Assembly: GCF_030505615.1 (NCBI RefSeq)
Contig: NZ_CP129992.1
Span: forward strand, 868,001-932,000
Length of the DNA: 64,000 nucleotides
Reading direction: 5' to 3'
Source: Salinibaculum rarum
Lineage (GTDB): Archaea > Halobacteriota > Halobacteria > Halobacteriales > Haloarculaceae
Shown piece after piece: positions 1 to 8,924 of this stretch. A model generated the notes under the pieces. It saw only the letters and a program-made list of their open reading frames with translations. It searched no databases and was not told the origin of the DNA. How positions within the stretch are numbered: position 1 is the first letter of the stretch; each line of letters opens with the position of its first letter. The position numbers and the translations under genes are program-made.

Positions 1-58
1 GGAGACTCGCGAGGAGCAACACGACCGTCAGGCGAAACGTCTCCTCGTTCCAATCCAT
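1..58 (-). CDS. N-terminus of a membrane protein (runs off left edge)
   Basis: An ATG at 58 on the minus strand opens a frame that continues past the window edge. The visible 19 residues begin MDWNEETF and turn into a hydrophobic stretch (TVVLLLASL), as at the start of a first transmembrane helix. It is divergent from the YihY-type gene at 145, so 59-144 would hold both promoters. Too little is visible to name a family. Confidence 0.45.
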   Translation of the reverse strand, partial: MDWNEETFRLTVVLLLASL

Positions 59-144
59 ACCGAGAGGTCGGCCCCAGTTCCCTAATGACTTTCGAGGCAA
101 ACTAGTCGATAGTATGATGGGTCGTCCACGCGCCAGTCGGGAGT

Positions 145-1395
145 ATGACCCGAAACGCCAGATTCGCCGCGTTTGCCCGCTCGCTGGTTGCGGTCATCCG
201 GGACGAGCAACTGACATTTCTGGCTGCAGCTATCGCCTACTACGCCTTTGTCTCGATTATCCCGCTGTTGCTGGTCACACTGGCCGCTGGGTCTGCGATT
301 GCGGGCGAGACAATCGCGACCCAGATACTGGTCGTCCTCGAGGAGTTCCTGACGCCTCAGGCGGCGACAGTTATCGAGACGGCACTCGTCAGCGACACCG
401 GGCGGGGTGGGGCGACCGTTATCGGGCTGGCCGTCCTGCTCTGGAGTTCGCTCCGCGTGTTCCGCGGCCTGGATATTGCCTTTTCGCGGGTATACGGTGC
501 CGAGGCGCCGCTTGGACTGGTCGAACAGGTTCGGGATGCGCTGCTCGTGCTCGGCGCCATGGGGCTGGGACTGGGGATGACAGTCTTGCTCGGGACAGCC
601 CTCCCGCTGTCTGACCTCCCGCGTGCGGAGTATCTCGGCCCGCTCGGTCTCGTGGCCGTTCTCTCTGTCGTCTTCTTGCCGGTGTACTACGTCTTTCCGG
701 ACTCCAGAGTCAGCTTCTGGGAGGCAGTCCCGGGAGCCATCTTCGCCGGTGGCGGGTGGACGCTGCTGAGTCTCTTGTTCAGCCTCTACGCGTCACGCGC
801 CGCAGCCTTCCAGCTGTATGGCATTATCGGGGCCGTGTTGCTCCTGTTGACGTGGTTTTACTTCGGCGGGTTGCTCGTGTTGCTCGGCGCGGCACTAAAC
901 GCTGTCCTGGCCGGCCAGAAAGACCGGCAACTACAACAGGGGTCGCTTCGCAAGAGTAGACAACCGATGAGCGATTCCGACGAGTCGCCCGACGACACCG
1001 CCGAGGAGACGAGCGGCGTCTCTACCGTCGAGTCCGAACCGGTCGACCACGGGGACCTGGCGGAGATTCGGCGTGAACTCGACCGATTCGAGGAGGAGAT
1101 AGACGACCGGACCGTCCACAGGGAGGAACTCGAAGCGGACCTCCAGCAGTACGTCCGTCGCCGCGTCCGCCGTGGCCACGCCCGCGACTGGGGACCGTAT
1201 ATCGTCCTGCTTTACGGCACGGCCATGACCGTCGGGGCCTTCTATTTCCTCGATGGCGGCTGGGCGATTCTCGCGATGCTCGTCGTCTGGCTCTCGACGC
1301 TTGGCTTGTACACGCTGATGGTACTGGTCGGTGCGACGCTGAACGCTGCCGGTCTCTCCGGCCGCGCACTCGAACTGCTCCGGAACCTCCGGTAG
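145..1395 (+). CDS. YihY/BrkB-family inner membrane protein with extra C-terminal helices
   Basis: A 416-residue polytopic membrane protein. Residues about 1-255 match the YihY/virulence factor BrkB layout: an early amphipathic segment, then six hydrophobic helices, with an FxFxRVYG-like motif near residue 115 and a pore-like GIIGAVLLLLTWFYFGG segment near 225. Beyond the usual family length there is a charged, Glu/Arg-rich region (about 270-350, partly coiled-coil-like) and two further membrane helices (about 352-400). Family members are called transporters or, wrongly, RNase BN; the substrate is unknown. I chose the ATG at 145 because an upstream ATG at 114 lies in another frame. It converges on glnA, with 38 bp between them. 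Confidence 0.85.
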   Translation: MTRNARFAAFARSLVAVIRDEQLTFLAAAIAYYAFVSIIPLLLVTLAAGSAIAGETIATQILVVLEEFLTPQAATVIETALVSDTGRGGATVIGLAVLLWSSLRVFRGLDIAFSRVYGAEAPLGLVEQVRDALLVLGAMGLGLGMTVLLGTALPLSDLPRAEYLGPLGLVAVLSVVFLPVYYVFPDSRVSFWEAVPGAIFAGGGWTLLSLLFSLYASRAAAFQLYGIIGAVLLLLTWFYFGGLLVLLGAALNAVLAGQKDRQLQQGSLRKSRQPMSDSDESPDDTAEETSGVSTVESEPVDHGDLAEIRRELDRFEEEIDDRTVHREELEADLQQYVRRRVRRGHARDWGPYIVLLYGTAMTVGAFYFLDGGWAILAMLVVWLSTLGLYTLMVLVGATLNAAGLSGRALELLRNLR

Positions 1396-1433
1396 TCGTC
1401 ACAGGTCGCGAAAAAAGCCGCCGTGGTGGTGTC

Positions 1434-2789
1434 TCAGTACTTTTCGAGGTACCGGTCGATTTCCCACTCGGAGACGTCGACCAGATAGTCCTGGAACTCC
1501 TGGCGCTTTGCCTCGACGAACTTCTCGCTGACGTGCGAACCGAGCGCGTCCATGATGACTTCGTCTTCTTCGAGTGCGTCGACGGCCTCGCCGAGGTTCG
1601 TCGGCAGCGTGTCGATGCCGTACTCCTCGCGTTTGGCCTCGTCGAAGTCGTAGATGTTCTCCCGAACTGGGTCGGGACATTCGAGTTCGTTCTCGATACC
1701 GTCCAGGCCGGCGTGAATCATCGCTGCAAAGGCCAGGTACGGGTTACACGACGGGTCCGGCGAGCGAAGTTCGATGCGGCTCGCGGCCGGCGTGCGTGCG
1801 GCGGGCTTGCGGATGAGCGCCGAGCGGTTGACGTCCGACCACGCGATGTAGACCGGTGCTTCGTAGCCGGGCACGAGGCGCTTGTAGGAGTTGACCGTCG
1901 GATTGGCGACTGCCGTAATCGCCGGCGCGTGTTCGAGAATCCCGGCGGTGAACTGACGGGCCGTCTCGGAGAGGTTGAACTCGCCGTCGTCGTCGTGGAA
2001 GGCGTTCTCGCCGTCCTCGGTGAAAAGCGAGATGTGGGTGTGCATCCCCGAGCCGTTGATGCGCGGAATCGGCTTGGGCATGAAGGTTGCGTGCAGGTCG
2101 TGTTCGGCGGCAATCGCACGGACGACCGAGCGGAACGTCCCGACGTTGTCGGCCGTCGTGAGCGCGTCGTCGTAGGTGAAGTTAATCTCGTGTTGGCCCT
2201 CGGCGACCTCGTGGTGGCTGGCCTCGACCTCGAAGCCCATCTCTTCGAGCCCGTAGATGATGTCGCCACGGACATCCTGTGCGAGGTCCTTCGGCGCGAG
2301 GTCGAAGTAACCACCGGAGTCGTGGGTCGTCGTGGTGGCGTTGCCGTTTTCGTCCTCTTCGAAGAGGAAAAATTCGGGTTCGGGTGCGGCGTTGACCGTG
2401 TATCCGAGGTCGTTCGCGCGGTCGATCGCGTTTTGCAACACCAGACGCGGGTCGCCGCCAAACGGCTCGCCACTGGTCGTGTCGTGGACGTCACAGATGA
2501 GGCGAGCACTCGTGACTTTCTCGCTGTTGCGCCACGGGAGCACGGCAAACGTCGAGGGGTCCGGTTCGAGACGCATGTCTGACTCCTGGATGCGGACGAA
2601 CCCGTCAATCGAGGAGCCGTCGAAGTAAATTCCCTCGGTAAACGCTTTCTCGGCCTGTTCGGCCGGGATAGAGACGTTCTTGACCGTCCCCAGAATGTCC
2701 GTAAACTGGAGCCTGAGGAAATCGACGTCTCGCTCCTCGATTTCCTCGAGGACGTTCTCAGCTTCCGTAGAGATGTTTTCGCTTGTCAT
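1434..2789 (-). CDS. glnA: Glutamine synthetase, type I (copy 1)
   Basis: Makes glutamine from glutamate, ammonia and ATP, the main ammonium-assimilation step. 451 residues, normal for type I enzymes. Visible motifs are FDGSSIDGF and EPDPST in the N-terminal domain, [18 protein letters not shown] (metal and glutamate site), NGSGMHTH (ATP site), [10 protein letters not shown], and [17 protein letters not shown] near the end. The adenylylation-type NLYxLP loop is replaced by NIYDF, as in GSI-alpha enzymes. AGGTGA at 2796-2801 (minus strand) sits 6 nt before the ATG. The divergent neighbour is an Lrp-type regulator, a pairing known from Halobacterium. A second, nearly identical gene lies at 53453. 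Confidence 0.97.
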   Translation of the reverse strand: MTSENISTEAENVLEEIEERDVDFLRLQFTDILGTVKNVSIPAEQAEKAFTEGIYFDGSSIDGFVRIQESDMRLEPDPSTFAVLPWRNSEKVTSARLICDVHDTTSGEPFGGDPRLVLQNAIDRANDLGYTVNAAPEPEFFLFEEDENGNATTTTHDSGGYFDLAPKDLAQDVRGDIIYGLEEMGFEVEASHHEVAEGQHEINFTYDDALTTADNVGTFRSVVRAIAAEHDLHATFMPKPIPRINGSGMHTHISLFTEDGENAFHDDDGEFNLSETARQFTAGILEHAPAITAVANPTVNSYKRLVPGYEAPVYIAWSDVNRSALIRKPAARTPAASRIELRSPDPSCNPYLAFAAMIHAGLDGIENELECPDPVRENIYDFDEAKREEYGIDTLPTNLGEAVDALEEDEVIMDALGSHVSEKFVEAKRQEFQDYLVDVSEWEIDRYLEKY

Positions 2790-2914
2790 CTTTCGTCACC
2801 TGTGAAGGTGGTCTGATATCACTAAAACCCTTCTATCCTGCGCAATTATCACCCTGAACTCCCAAAATTGGATATTCGTAAAAATCTAATACCTGGGTGT
2901 CGTTTGTAGAGTTG
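2790..2914. promoter_or_regulatory. glnA / lrp divergent control region
   Basis: A 125-bp AT-rich gap between divergent glnA and the Lrp regulator. On the minus strand it holds a T/A-rich stretch (GGTTTTAGTGATATC) and a Shine-Dalgarno-like AGGTGA at 2796-2801. Toward lrp, the stretch 2870-2890 (GATATTCGTAAAAATCTAAT) is a plausible promoter for a transcript with a very short leader. By analogy with other haloarchaea the Lrp protein probably acts here. I see no single clear palindrome. Confidence 0.5.
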
Positions 2915-3370
2915 ATGACGTACGAAAATCTCGACCGAAAGCTAGTGAATTCACTCTTGGGCGACGGCCGTGCCAGTCTCCGGAGCCTCGCAGAGGAACT
3001 GGACGTATCGGTCACGACCGTCTCGAATCACCTCTCTGACCTCGAAGACCAGGGTATCATCCGGGGATACACACCCAAGGTCGACTACGACAAACTCGGC
3101 TACGACGTGACGGCGATTCTCCAGTTGAAAGTCGAAGGGACGGCCCTAGAAGACGTGACGGCGGAACTCAGCGAGCACCGCCAGATGGTCACCGTCTACG
3201 AGGTCACCGGTGACCACGACATCATCGCTATCGGGAAGTTCGAGGACACTGACGACATGAACGCCGAAATCAAGACGCTCCTGAACGACCCGGGAATCAC
3301 CGAGTCAAACACGAGTGTCGTCCTCAACCCCGCGAAAGAACACGAGCAGTTCGACCTCGACCTCGAGTAA
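2915..3370 (+). CDS. lrp: Lrp/AsnC-family transcriptional regulator next to glnA
   Basis: 151 residues from the ATG at 2915; an in-frame GTG at 2897 would add six residues and is less likely. An N-terminal winged helix (about 1-55, with [20 protein letters not shown] as the helix-turn-helix) precedes an AsnC/RAM ligand-binding domain (about 65-145, with [16 protein letters not shown]). These proteins form dimers and octamers that sense amino acids. The divergent placement beside glutamine synthetase matches the haloarchaeal lrp-glnA pair, so control of nitrogen assimilation and of its own gene is the likely role (inference). Confidence 0.92.
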   Translation: MTYENLDRKLVNSLLGDGRASLRSLAEELDVSVTTVSNHLSDLEDQGIIRGYTPKVDYDKLGYDVTAILQLKVEGTALEDVTAELSEHRQMVTVYEVTGDHDIIAIGKFEDTDDMNAEIKTLLNDPGITESNTSVVLNPAKEHEQFDLDLE

Positions 3371-3468
3371 TCGAAGCGGCTGCTGGAACATCGCCTGCGC
3401 CTGCGATATGAGTACCGCTGGGCACGCCGATGCGGGGAGTTTTTTCGCCGTCGCCCAGTAACGACCCT

Positions 3469-4068
3469 ATGGACGACGACCAGTTTCGCGTGCTGCCCGG
3501 CCCCGACGCCGACTCACTTCGATTACTCGGCCGGGAGAGCTACGACCCGGTCCGCATCTCCCGGCAGGGTCACGACGCTCCCGTCGCGGACCTCCGGCCC
3601 GGCTATCTCGTCGACGCAGACATCGACTGGGGCGGCGACGCGCCGACCGTCGACTCCCTCTCGGTCCGGCGACCGACCCTCTACACCTATCTCCGTGACA
3701 TCGAACCGGTCTTCGAGGTCGCCCGTGACCTCTGGCAGGAGGTCCAGACCGCCGGCGAGGGGATGGGCAGTCGCGTCACACGCAACACCGACGGCGTCGT
3801 CAACGGCGCAGTGTACGTCTTCGCCGACAGCGGTCCGACCAGTCGCTTCGAGGAGTTTTGTGACGGCTCCCGCCCGCTCGAACCGCTGGTCGACCGCGTC
3901 AACGACCGCGACGACGACGGTCCTGCCCCCCGCGAGGTGTTCATCTGCCAGCCGGCCGAAACCAGCGACTTCGTCGTCGTCACCATCGCTCTGGAGAAGG
4001 ACGGTCTCTTCGCCGAGACGATTCGGGACACCTACGACAGCCCGATGCCGGACGAACCGCTGGTCTGA
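3469..4068 (+). CDS. Conserved haloarchaeal hypothetical protein (DUF6663-like)
   Basis: 199 residues from the ATG at 3469; an ATG at 3430 would add 13 atypical residues. Acidic and soluble, with no signal peptide or membrane segment. It begins MDDDQFRVLPGPD and has central segments LRPGYLVDADIDW and VNGAVYVFADSGPT, then a C-terminal DFVVVTIALEKDGLFAETI. It resembles a haloarchaea-restricted family of unknown function, recalled from general knowledge rather than a search. No catalytic motif is evident. It stands between lrp and the TetR operon on the same strand. Confidence 0.75.
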   Translation: MDDDQFRVLPGPDADSLRLLGRESYDPVRISRQGHDAPVADLRPGYLVDADIDWGGDAPTVDSLSVRRPTLYTYLRDIEPVFEVARDLWQEVQTAGEGMGSRVTRNTDGVVNGAVYVFADSGPTSRFEEFCDGSRPLEPLVDRVNDRDDDGPAPREVFICQPAETSDFVVVTIALEKDGLFAETIRDTYDSPMPDEPLV

Positions 4069-4120
4069 TTCCCGTTCTGTGGTATCGACTGTCGAGACGG
4101 CAAAGAGTTCCGAACGCTTT

Positions 4121-4138
4121 TGACTGACCAGTCAGTCA
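4121..4138. promoter_or_regulatory. Perfect inverted repeat, probable TetR operator
   Basis: TGACTGAC-CA-GTCAGTCA: two perfect 8-bp arms around a 2-bp spacer, ending 18 bp before the ATG of the TetR-type regulator. Size, symmetry and position fit an autoregulatory operator that would control the two-gene TetR-MATE operon. Confidence 0.75.
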
Positions 4139-4156
4139 GTTACAGACAGCCCCTCC

Positions 4157-4744
4157 ATGTCTGCAGACGACGACATCATGCAGGCCACGTGGCGCGCACT
4201 CTGTGCCACTGGCTACGCAGACCTGACGATGCAGGCGATTGCCGACGAGTCGGAGAAGAGCAAGGCGTCCCTGCACTATCACTACGACAGCAAACAGGAC
4301 CTGTTGGTCTCGTTTCTCGACCACGTTACCGACCGGTTTCTCACCCGCTTGCGCGAGGCCGAGGCAGCCGCACCCGACACTCCCGAGGCGCGCCTCTCTG
4401 CGGTGCTCGACACCGCCCTTTCGCCGCCCGAAACGGACGAACTGGAGGACATGCAGACCGCGCTGCTCGAACTGAAGACGCAGGCCCCCCACCAACCTGC
4501 CTTCCGTGAGCGTCTCGTCACGGCCGACGAAGAGTTTCGGGCGCTCATCGAGGAGTTGCTCGCCGCTGGCGTCGAGTCGGGTGCGTTCCGCGCCGACCTC
4601 GACCCCGAACAGACGGCTCGGACCATCGCCACCTTCTTCGCCGGTGGCCAGCTCCGACAGGTGGCCCACGGTGAGAGCTGTACGACCACTCGCGACCGAC
4701 TCGACGCGTATCTCGACCGCTCGGTCTACCGGGGGGAGCAATGA
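4157..4744 (+). CDS. TetR/AcrR-family transcriptional regulator
   Basis: 195 residues. The N-terminal helix-turn-helix (about 8-55) has the usual pattern: a GYADLTMQAIADESEKSKAS recognition region followed by LHYHYDSKQDLL. The C-terminal part is an all-helical ligand and dimer domain (about 70-190). It probably represses itself and the downstream MATE transporter and releases DNA on binding a toxic small molecule. The last 4 bp overlap the transporter start (ATGA), so the two are translationally coupled. The palindrome at 4121-4138 is the likely operator. Confidence 0.92.
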   Translation: MSADDDIMQATWRALCATGYADLTMQAIADESEKSKASLHYHYDSKQDLLVSFLDHVTDRFLTRLREAEAAAPDTPEARLSAVLDTALSPPETDELEDMQTALLELKTQAPHQPAFRERLVTADEEFRALIEELLAAGVESGAFRADLDPEQTARTIATFFAGGQLRQVAHGESCTTTRDRLDAYLDRSVYRGEQ

Positions 4745-6207
4745 ACCCCCGAGAACTGCTCGACCGGCTGCTGTCGGTGAGCCTCAGTGACATCTTCAAG
4801 AGCCAAGAGGAGTTCGACCTCACCGAGGGCTCTATCGGGTGGCCGCTCTTCTATCTCTCCTTGCCAATCGTCGTGACGAACCTCCTCCAGACCGCCTACA
4901 ACCTGGCCGACACCTTCTGGCTGGGCCAGTACAGCACCGAGGCGCTGGCGGCGATTTCCTTTGCGTTCCCGATGGTCTTTTTGCTCATCTCGCTAGGGAT
5001 GGGCCTCTCTGTCGCCGGGAGCGTGCTGGTCGCCCAGTATACCGGTGCCGGCGAGACGGAAAACGCCGAGTACGCTGCCTCTCAGACGGTTACCTTTGCC
5101 CTGCTCGGGTCGCTCTTGTTGGGCGGTGTCGGCTACTTCCTCGTCGACGATTTCCTCGCGTTCCTGGGTGCAGACCCCAGTATCCTCCCGCTTGCAGCCA
5201 GTTACATGCAGGTCGTCTCGCTGGGCCTGATGTTCATGTTCGGCTTTTTCGTGTTCATCTCGCTGATGCGGGGCTACGGCGACACCATCACGCCGATGCT
5301 CGTCATGCTCGGCACTGTCGTCCTCAACATCGTTCTCGACCCGTTCCTCATCTTCGGGTGGGGACCGTTCCCCGAACTGGGCATCGAGGGAGCCGCCTTC
5401 GCGACCGTCTTCTCTCGGGGCCTGGCGATGCTCGTCGGCCTCGCTATCATGCTCGGGAGCACCCGTGGCATCTCCATCAACGTCCCCGACCTTCGGCCCG
5501 ACCTCACGTACCTGCGGAAACTCCTCCGTATCGGCCTCCCGGCCTCCGTCGAGGGGACCGGCCGCGCGCTCTCGGTCAACCTCCTGCTCTTTATCGTCGC
5601 CGGCTTCCCAAACGCCGTCATCGCCGCCTTCGGCGTCGGCATCCGCGTGTTCTCGGTCATCTTCCTGCCCGCGATTGCGGTGGGTCGTGGCGTCGAGACA
5701 CTCTCCGGACAGAACATCGGCGCGGGCAACGAGGACCGCGCGTCCCGGACCAACAACTTCGCTGCTGTCGCGATGTTCGCCGTCCTCTCGGCTGCCGCCG
5801 TTGTCATCTGGTTTACCGCCGCCGACATCATCGCCGTGTTCACCGACGACCCCGCCGTGATTCCCGTCGGCGCCGCCTTCCTCAAGACCGTCGCTCCGAC
5901 CTTCGGCTTTACCGGGGTGATGCGCGCGTACAGCGGCGGATTCCGCGGCGCTGGCAAGACGCTCACTGCCGCCGCAATCGCCATCTTCACTCAGGCTGTC
6001 GTCCGCCTCCCCCTCGCCTGGGTCGGTGCCGAGCGGTTCGGGACCGACGGTCTGTTCGCGGCCTTCGTCGTCTCCAATATCGTCGGCGGTATCATCGCCT
6101 TCCTCTGGTTTCGCCGCGGGACCTGGCGCGAGACTGACCTTACCGACGGGCCCCGTGGTGGCGTCTCCGAGACCGTCGTCGAAGACGACCCTGCTGTCGA
6201 CGACTGA
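4741..6207 (+). CDS. MATE-family efflux transporter
   Basis: 488 residues with about 12 hydrophobic helices in two related halves, typical of MATE exporters that use a cation gradient to expel drugs or metabolites. Recognisable segments include the first half SLPIVVTNLLQTAYNLADTF and FVFISLMRGYGDTITPM, and the matching second half RIGLPASVEGTGRALSVNL and MRAYSGGFRGAGKT. It begins inside the stop region of the TetR gene. The substrate cannot be read from the sequence. Confidence 0.93.
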   Translation: MNPRELLDRLLSVSLSDIFKSQEEFDLTEGSIGWPLFYLSLPIVVTNLLQTAYNLADTFWLGQYSTEALAAISFAFPMVFLLISLGMGLSVAGSVLVAQYTGAGETENAEYAASQTVTFALLGSLLLGGVGYFLVDDFLAFLGADPSILPLAASYMQVVSLGLMFMFGFFVFISLMRGYGDTITPMLVMLGTVVLNIVLDPFLIFGWGPFPELGIEGAAFATVFSRGLAMLVGLAIMLGSTRGISINVPDLRPDLTYLRKLLRIGLPASVEGTGRALSVNLLLFIVAGFPNAVIAAFGVGIRVFSVIFLPAIAVGRGVETLSGQNIGAGNEDRASRTNNFAAVAMFAVLSAAAVVIWFTAADIIAVFTDDPAVIPVGAAFLKTVAPTFGFTGVMRAYSGGFRGAGKTLTAAAIAIFTQAVVRLPLAWVGAERFGTDGLFAAFVVSNIVGGIIAFLWFRRGTWRETDLTDGPRGGVSETVVEDDPAVDD

Positions 6208-6284
6208 CCGACAGGTCGGGTGCCAATCGACCGCTGACGCGTGTCTGACGCACTTTCTTGAGCGTGGTCGACGTACTGCGGGGT

Positions 6285-7337
6285 ATGACTGGGGACCGCG
6301 GAGACCGCGACCGGACCACGGCCGGCACCGACCGGACCTGGTACCGTGACCTCCGTGACCGCTCGGACGAGGCCACCTCGCCACTGGCCGAGGCCTCCCG
6401 CCTGCGCGACATCGCCGCCAGCCACACCACCGGAACCGACACCGACGTCCCCGCACCCGACACCGTTGGGCCGTCGACCACAGACGACGGCGACTCCGCG
6501 TCGCCGCTCGTCGCCGACATTCGCCGCGTCGCCGCAGTCGACGACCTCCGACTCGACGGCTCGCCCACCGACCACCACTACGGCCGGGTCGTCCCCACCC
6601 GCGCCCGTGCCGACGGTCGTACCTGTCGGCTTCAGTTGCGCCTCTTTCGCCGCCCCGGGGATGAGACTGGGGACTCCTTCGAGGAGACGCTGGCCGACCA
6701 ACTCGACCGCTGGGCGGCCGTCGGCGACTGCGAAGGTGTCGTCCCCGTTCTCGATACGGCCGGTGACCCCCGACCGTGGAGCTGTACCGCGCCGATAACG
6801 GCGACACTCGGAGAGCGCCCGCCGAAGACGCTCGCAGACGCGCTCCGGGCCGCACGCTCGCTGACCCACACCCTCGCGACCGTTCACGACCGCGGGACGC
6901 TCCACACTGGGCTCGACCCGAACCACGTCGTCTACGCGCCCGGCACCGACCGGCCCCTCCTCGATAGCGTCGGCCTCTTCGACGTGTATCGCCGTCACAG
7001 CGACCCGTCGAGCGCGCTCTCGCTCCCCTACGCCCCACCGGAGTACTTCGACGACCGCTACGGCGTCGCCGACCGCACCACCGACGTCTACGGGATGGGT
7101 GCGCTGCTCTATCGCATCTTCACTGGCCGGGACCCCTACGACGGGACGCCCGCCGACATTCGCGAACAGGTCCTGACCCAGCCTTTCCCGACGCCCTCGG
7201 ACGTGACCGAACTGCCCGAGACGCTCGACAACATTGTCGCGCGCGCCACCGCCACCGACAAATTCGACCGCTACCAGTCCGCGCAGGCGCTGTTCGAGGA
7301 CGTGAACGACCTCTGTCTGTGGCTGCTCGACGAGTGA
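6285..7337 (+). CDS. Protein-kinase-fold protein, predicted pseudokinase
   Basis: 350 residues from the ATG at 6285 (a TTG at 6258 is possible). The first about 95 residues are Thr/Asp-rich and look disordered. The C-terminal half has a serine/threonine-kinase layout: HTGLDPNH (about 206-213) where HRDLKPEN is expected, LLDSVGL (about 223-229) where DFG is expected, YAPPEYF (APE-like), and DVYGMGALLYRIFTGRDPYDG (subdomain IX). The catalytic Asp is Gly, the Lys is Asp, the Asn is His, and the metal-binding Asp of DFG is Ser, so catalysis is unlikely. A scaffold or sensor role is inferred. It lies 77 bp after the MATE gene. Confidence 0.8.
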   Translation: MTGDRGDRDRTTAGTDRTWYRDLRDRSDEATSPLAEASRLRDIAASHTTGTDTDVPAPDTVGPSTTDDGDSASPLVADIRRVAAVDDLRLDGSPTDHHYGRVVPTRARADGRTCRLQLRLFRRPGDETGDSFEETLADQLDRWAAVGDCEGVVPVLDTAGDPRPWSCTAPITATLGERPPKTLADALRAARSLTHTLATVHDRGTLHTGLDPNHVVYAPGTDRPLLDSVGLFDVYRRHSDPSSALSLPYAPPEYFDDRYGVADRTTDVYGMGALLYRIFTGRDPYDGTPADIREQVLTQPFPTPSDVTELPETLDNIVARATATDKFDRYQSAQALFEDVNDLCLWLLDE

Positions 7338-7438
7338 GCGGCCTACCCGAGTTAAACCGAATAAACTGGGATTGAACGGTCCAAATCCGGGTGGACCGTC
7401 TCATATTTTCATATCCACTTGCCTCCTCTTCCCGGGTG

Positions 7439-8056
7439 ATGACATCGCACTCACAGACCGACGACAGGACAGACACCGAGACACTCGGCCGCCGCGCGTA
7501 TCTTGGCGCGACCGGAATGGCCGCCGCTGCACTCTCCGGACTCGCCGGCTGTCTCGGCGGCGGTGGCGACGGGACGGGGACGCTCGCGACCCGCGTCAAA
7601 GACCAACCGGGCGACATCGCAGACTTCGAATCGTGTGTCGTGACTATCGACGGCATCTGGGTCGCGCCGGGCGCCGACGAGACCACGACCGACACGACCG
7701 CCGAAGACACCGAGGACGGCCGCCGCGAGTATTACCAGTTCGACGAGCCACAGGAGGCCGACCTCGTTCAATTGCAGGACGGGAACACGAAACTCGTCGG
7801 CGAGCAGGAACTCCCGACAGACGAGTACGCCTACCTTCAGTTGGACGTGGCCAGCGTCGACGCGACGCTGACGGACGGCGGCGAGGCGACGATCACCACT
7901 CCGGGTGATGCACCGCTGAAGTTCGCCAAGTCCTTCGAGATTCGGGCTGACGAGACGACCACCTTCACGGCCGACTTCACGCCGGTCAACCGGGGTCAGA
8001 CGGGCTCGTACGTCTTCAAGCCCGTCGCAGACGGGGTAAGCGTCTCCTACGAATGA
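7439..8056 (+). CDS. Tat-exported lipoprotein, DUF4382 family (copy 1)
   Basis: 205 residues from the ATG at 7439. A twin-arginine signal (GRRAYLGATGMAAAALSG) leads to the lipobox LAGC, with Cys about 38 as lipid anchor, so the protein should sit outside the cell membrane. The mature part begins with a Gly run and has the DUF4382 pattern: RVKDQPGDIADFESCVVTIDG, a Thr/Asp-rich insert, then ending TGSYVFKPVADGVSV. The function of DUF4382 is unknown. Its stop overlaps the start of the next gene. A Sec-type relative is at 17575. Confidence 0.87.
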   Translation: MTSHSQTDDRTDTETLGRRAYLGATGMAAAALSGLAGCLGGGGDGTGTLATRVKDQPGDIADFESCVVTIDGIWVAPGADETTTDTTAEDTEDGRREYYQFDEPQEADLVQLQDGNTKLVGEQELPTDEYAYLQLDVASVDATLTDGGEATITTPGDAPLKFAKSFEIRADETTTFTADFTPVNRGQTGSYVFKPVADGVSVSYE

Positions 8057-8256
8057 CGCCACTCGCGTCGGTTCCGCTGGTCGGTCCGCTGCTCGCGCCG
8101 CCGGTACTCGTCGTTGCAGTCCTCGCACTGCTGGCGGCGGTGCTGGTCGGCCGTGTCCTGCTCGGCGTCGCGTGGAAACTCCTCGTACTCGTCCTCGTCG
8201 CGGCGCTTGCCCTCTGGGCGCTCGGCACGCTCCAGACGGTGCTGCTCGCTGTCTGA
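8053..8256 (+). CDS. Small two-helix membrane protein
   Basis: 67 residues, almost entirely Val, Leu and Ala, forming two predicted membrane helices (about 15-37 and 38-62) separated by a single basic residue. The ATG overlaps the stop of the DUF4382 lipoprotein gene (ATGA), which supports a two-gene operon. It has no recognisable family and may be an anchor or partner of the lipoprotein (inference). Confidence 0.65.
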   Translation: MTPLASVPLVGPLLAPPVLVVAVLALLAAVLVGRVLLGVAWKLLVLVLVAALALWALGTLQTVLLAV

Positions 8257-8274
8257 AGCTGACTCCCGGGGGTT

Positions 8275-8826
8275 TCACCGTAGGTGTTCCAGAATCTGTA
8301 GCAGGCGAAATCCGAGTTCGCCGTGTTGTTTCGTTGATTCGGACGCTTTCTGTCGGAGTTCGTCTATTCGCTCGGTGTACGCCTCGTTGATGATGAGTTC
8401 CAGTTCTCGGTCTGTCTTTGCGTCGAACTCCCCGACCAGTTCGTTCAGGCCGTCGACCAACTTCCCACGAACCACCGGGCTCCACAGTTGGAATCGGTAG
8501 TGTTCTGCCGACTCGAAGATGTCTGTCACGTACGCGTCGTCGGCGTCGAACTTCCGTTCGAGTGTCGCCAGACTGCTCTGATAGGAGCCGTAGTCGGCCC
8601 AGCGTTCCGATTCGACCCGCCTGGAGTAGTTCAGCCCGCCCAGATGTGTCGACACCTCGCAGACGAACACTTCGTTTTCTGTGCCCGGGCTCATGCCGAT
8701 GACGTCGACCTCAATCTGGTCGCCGTGACTGGCAGACCGTTGGTTGTAGGTCACGAGTTCACACTCCTCGACGAGTTTGAGGTAGGCACCGACGAGCAGT
8801 TCCCCAGCCTTGGGCTGTTCTGTCAC
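8275..8826 (-). CDS. Orphan hypothetical protein with a PD-(D/E)XK-like pattern
   Basis: 183 residues from a GTG at 8826; a longer frame to 8898 has an arginine-rich, unlikely extension. The segment QIEVDVIGMSP followed about 10 residues later by VFVCEVST resembles the D...ExK core of restriction-endonuclease-fold proteins, but the Lys is replaced by Ser/Thr. The C-terminal half is helical and charged (ELELIINEAYTERIDELRQK). The divergent strand, lone position and place beside a repeat element suggest an accessory gene. Function is not assigned. Confidence 0.6.
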   Translation of the reverse strand: MTEQPKAGELLVGAYLKLVEECELVTYNQRSASHGDQIEVDVIGMSPGTENEVFVCEVSTHLGGLNYSRRVESERWADYGSYQSSLATLERKFDADDAYVTDIFESAEHYRFQLWSPVVRGKLVDGLNELVGEFDAKTDRELELIINEAYTERIDELRQKASESTKQHGELGFRLLQILEHLR

Positions 8827-8924
8827 ACCTCTGCTGTTTCGTCCGGGCCTCTTGAATACAGTGGCGAGAGTGGACGTGACCGAGCAGCAGCTAGCCAACG
8901 AAAGAAGTGAGAAAGTCAGTTAGC

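Noticed and set aside
4993-7038. 681-codon open frame on the minus strand
   Set aside because: Antisense to the MATE and pseudokinase genes. Arg-rich, low-complexity translation with no family resemblance; high-GC codon bias opens such frames.
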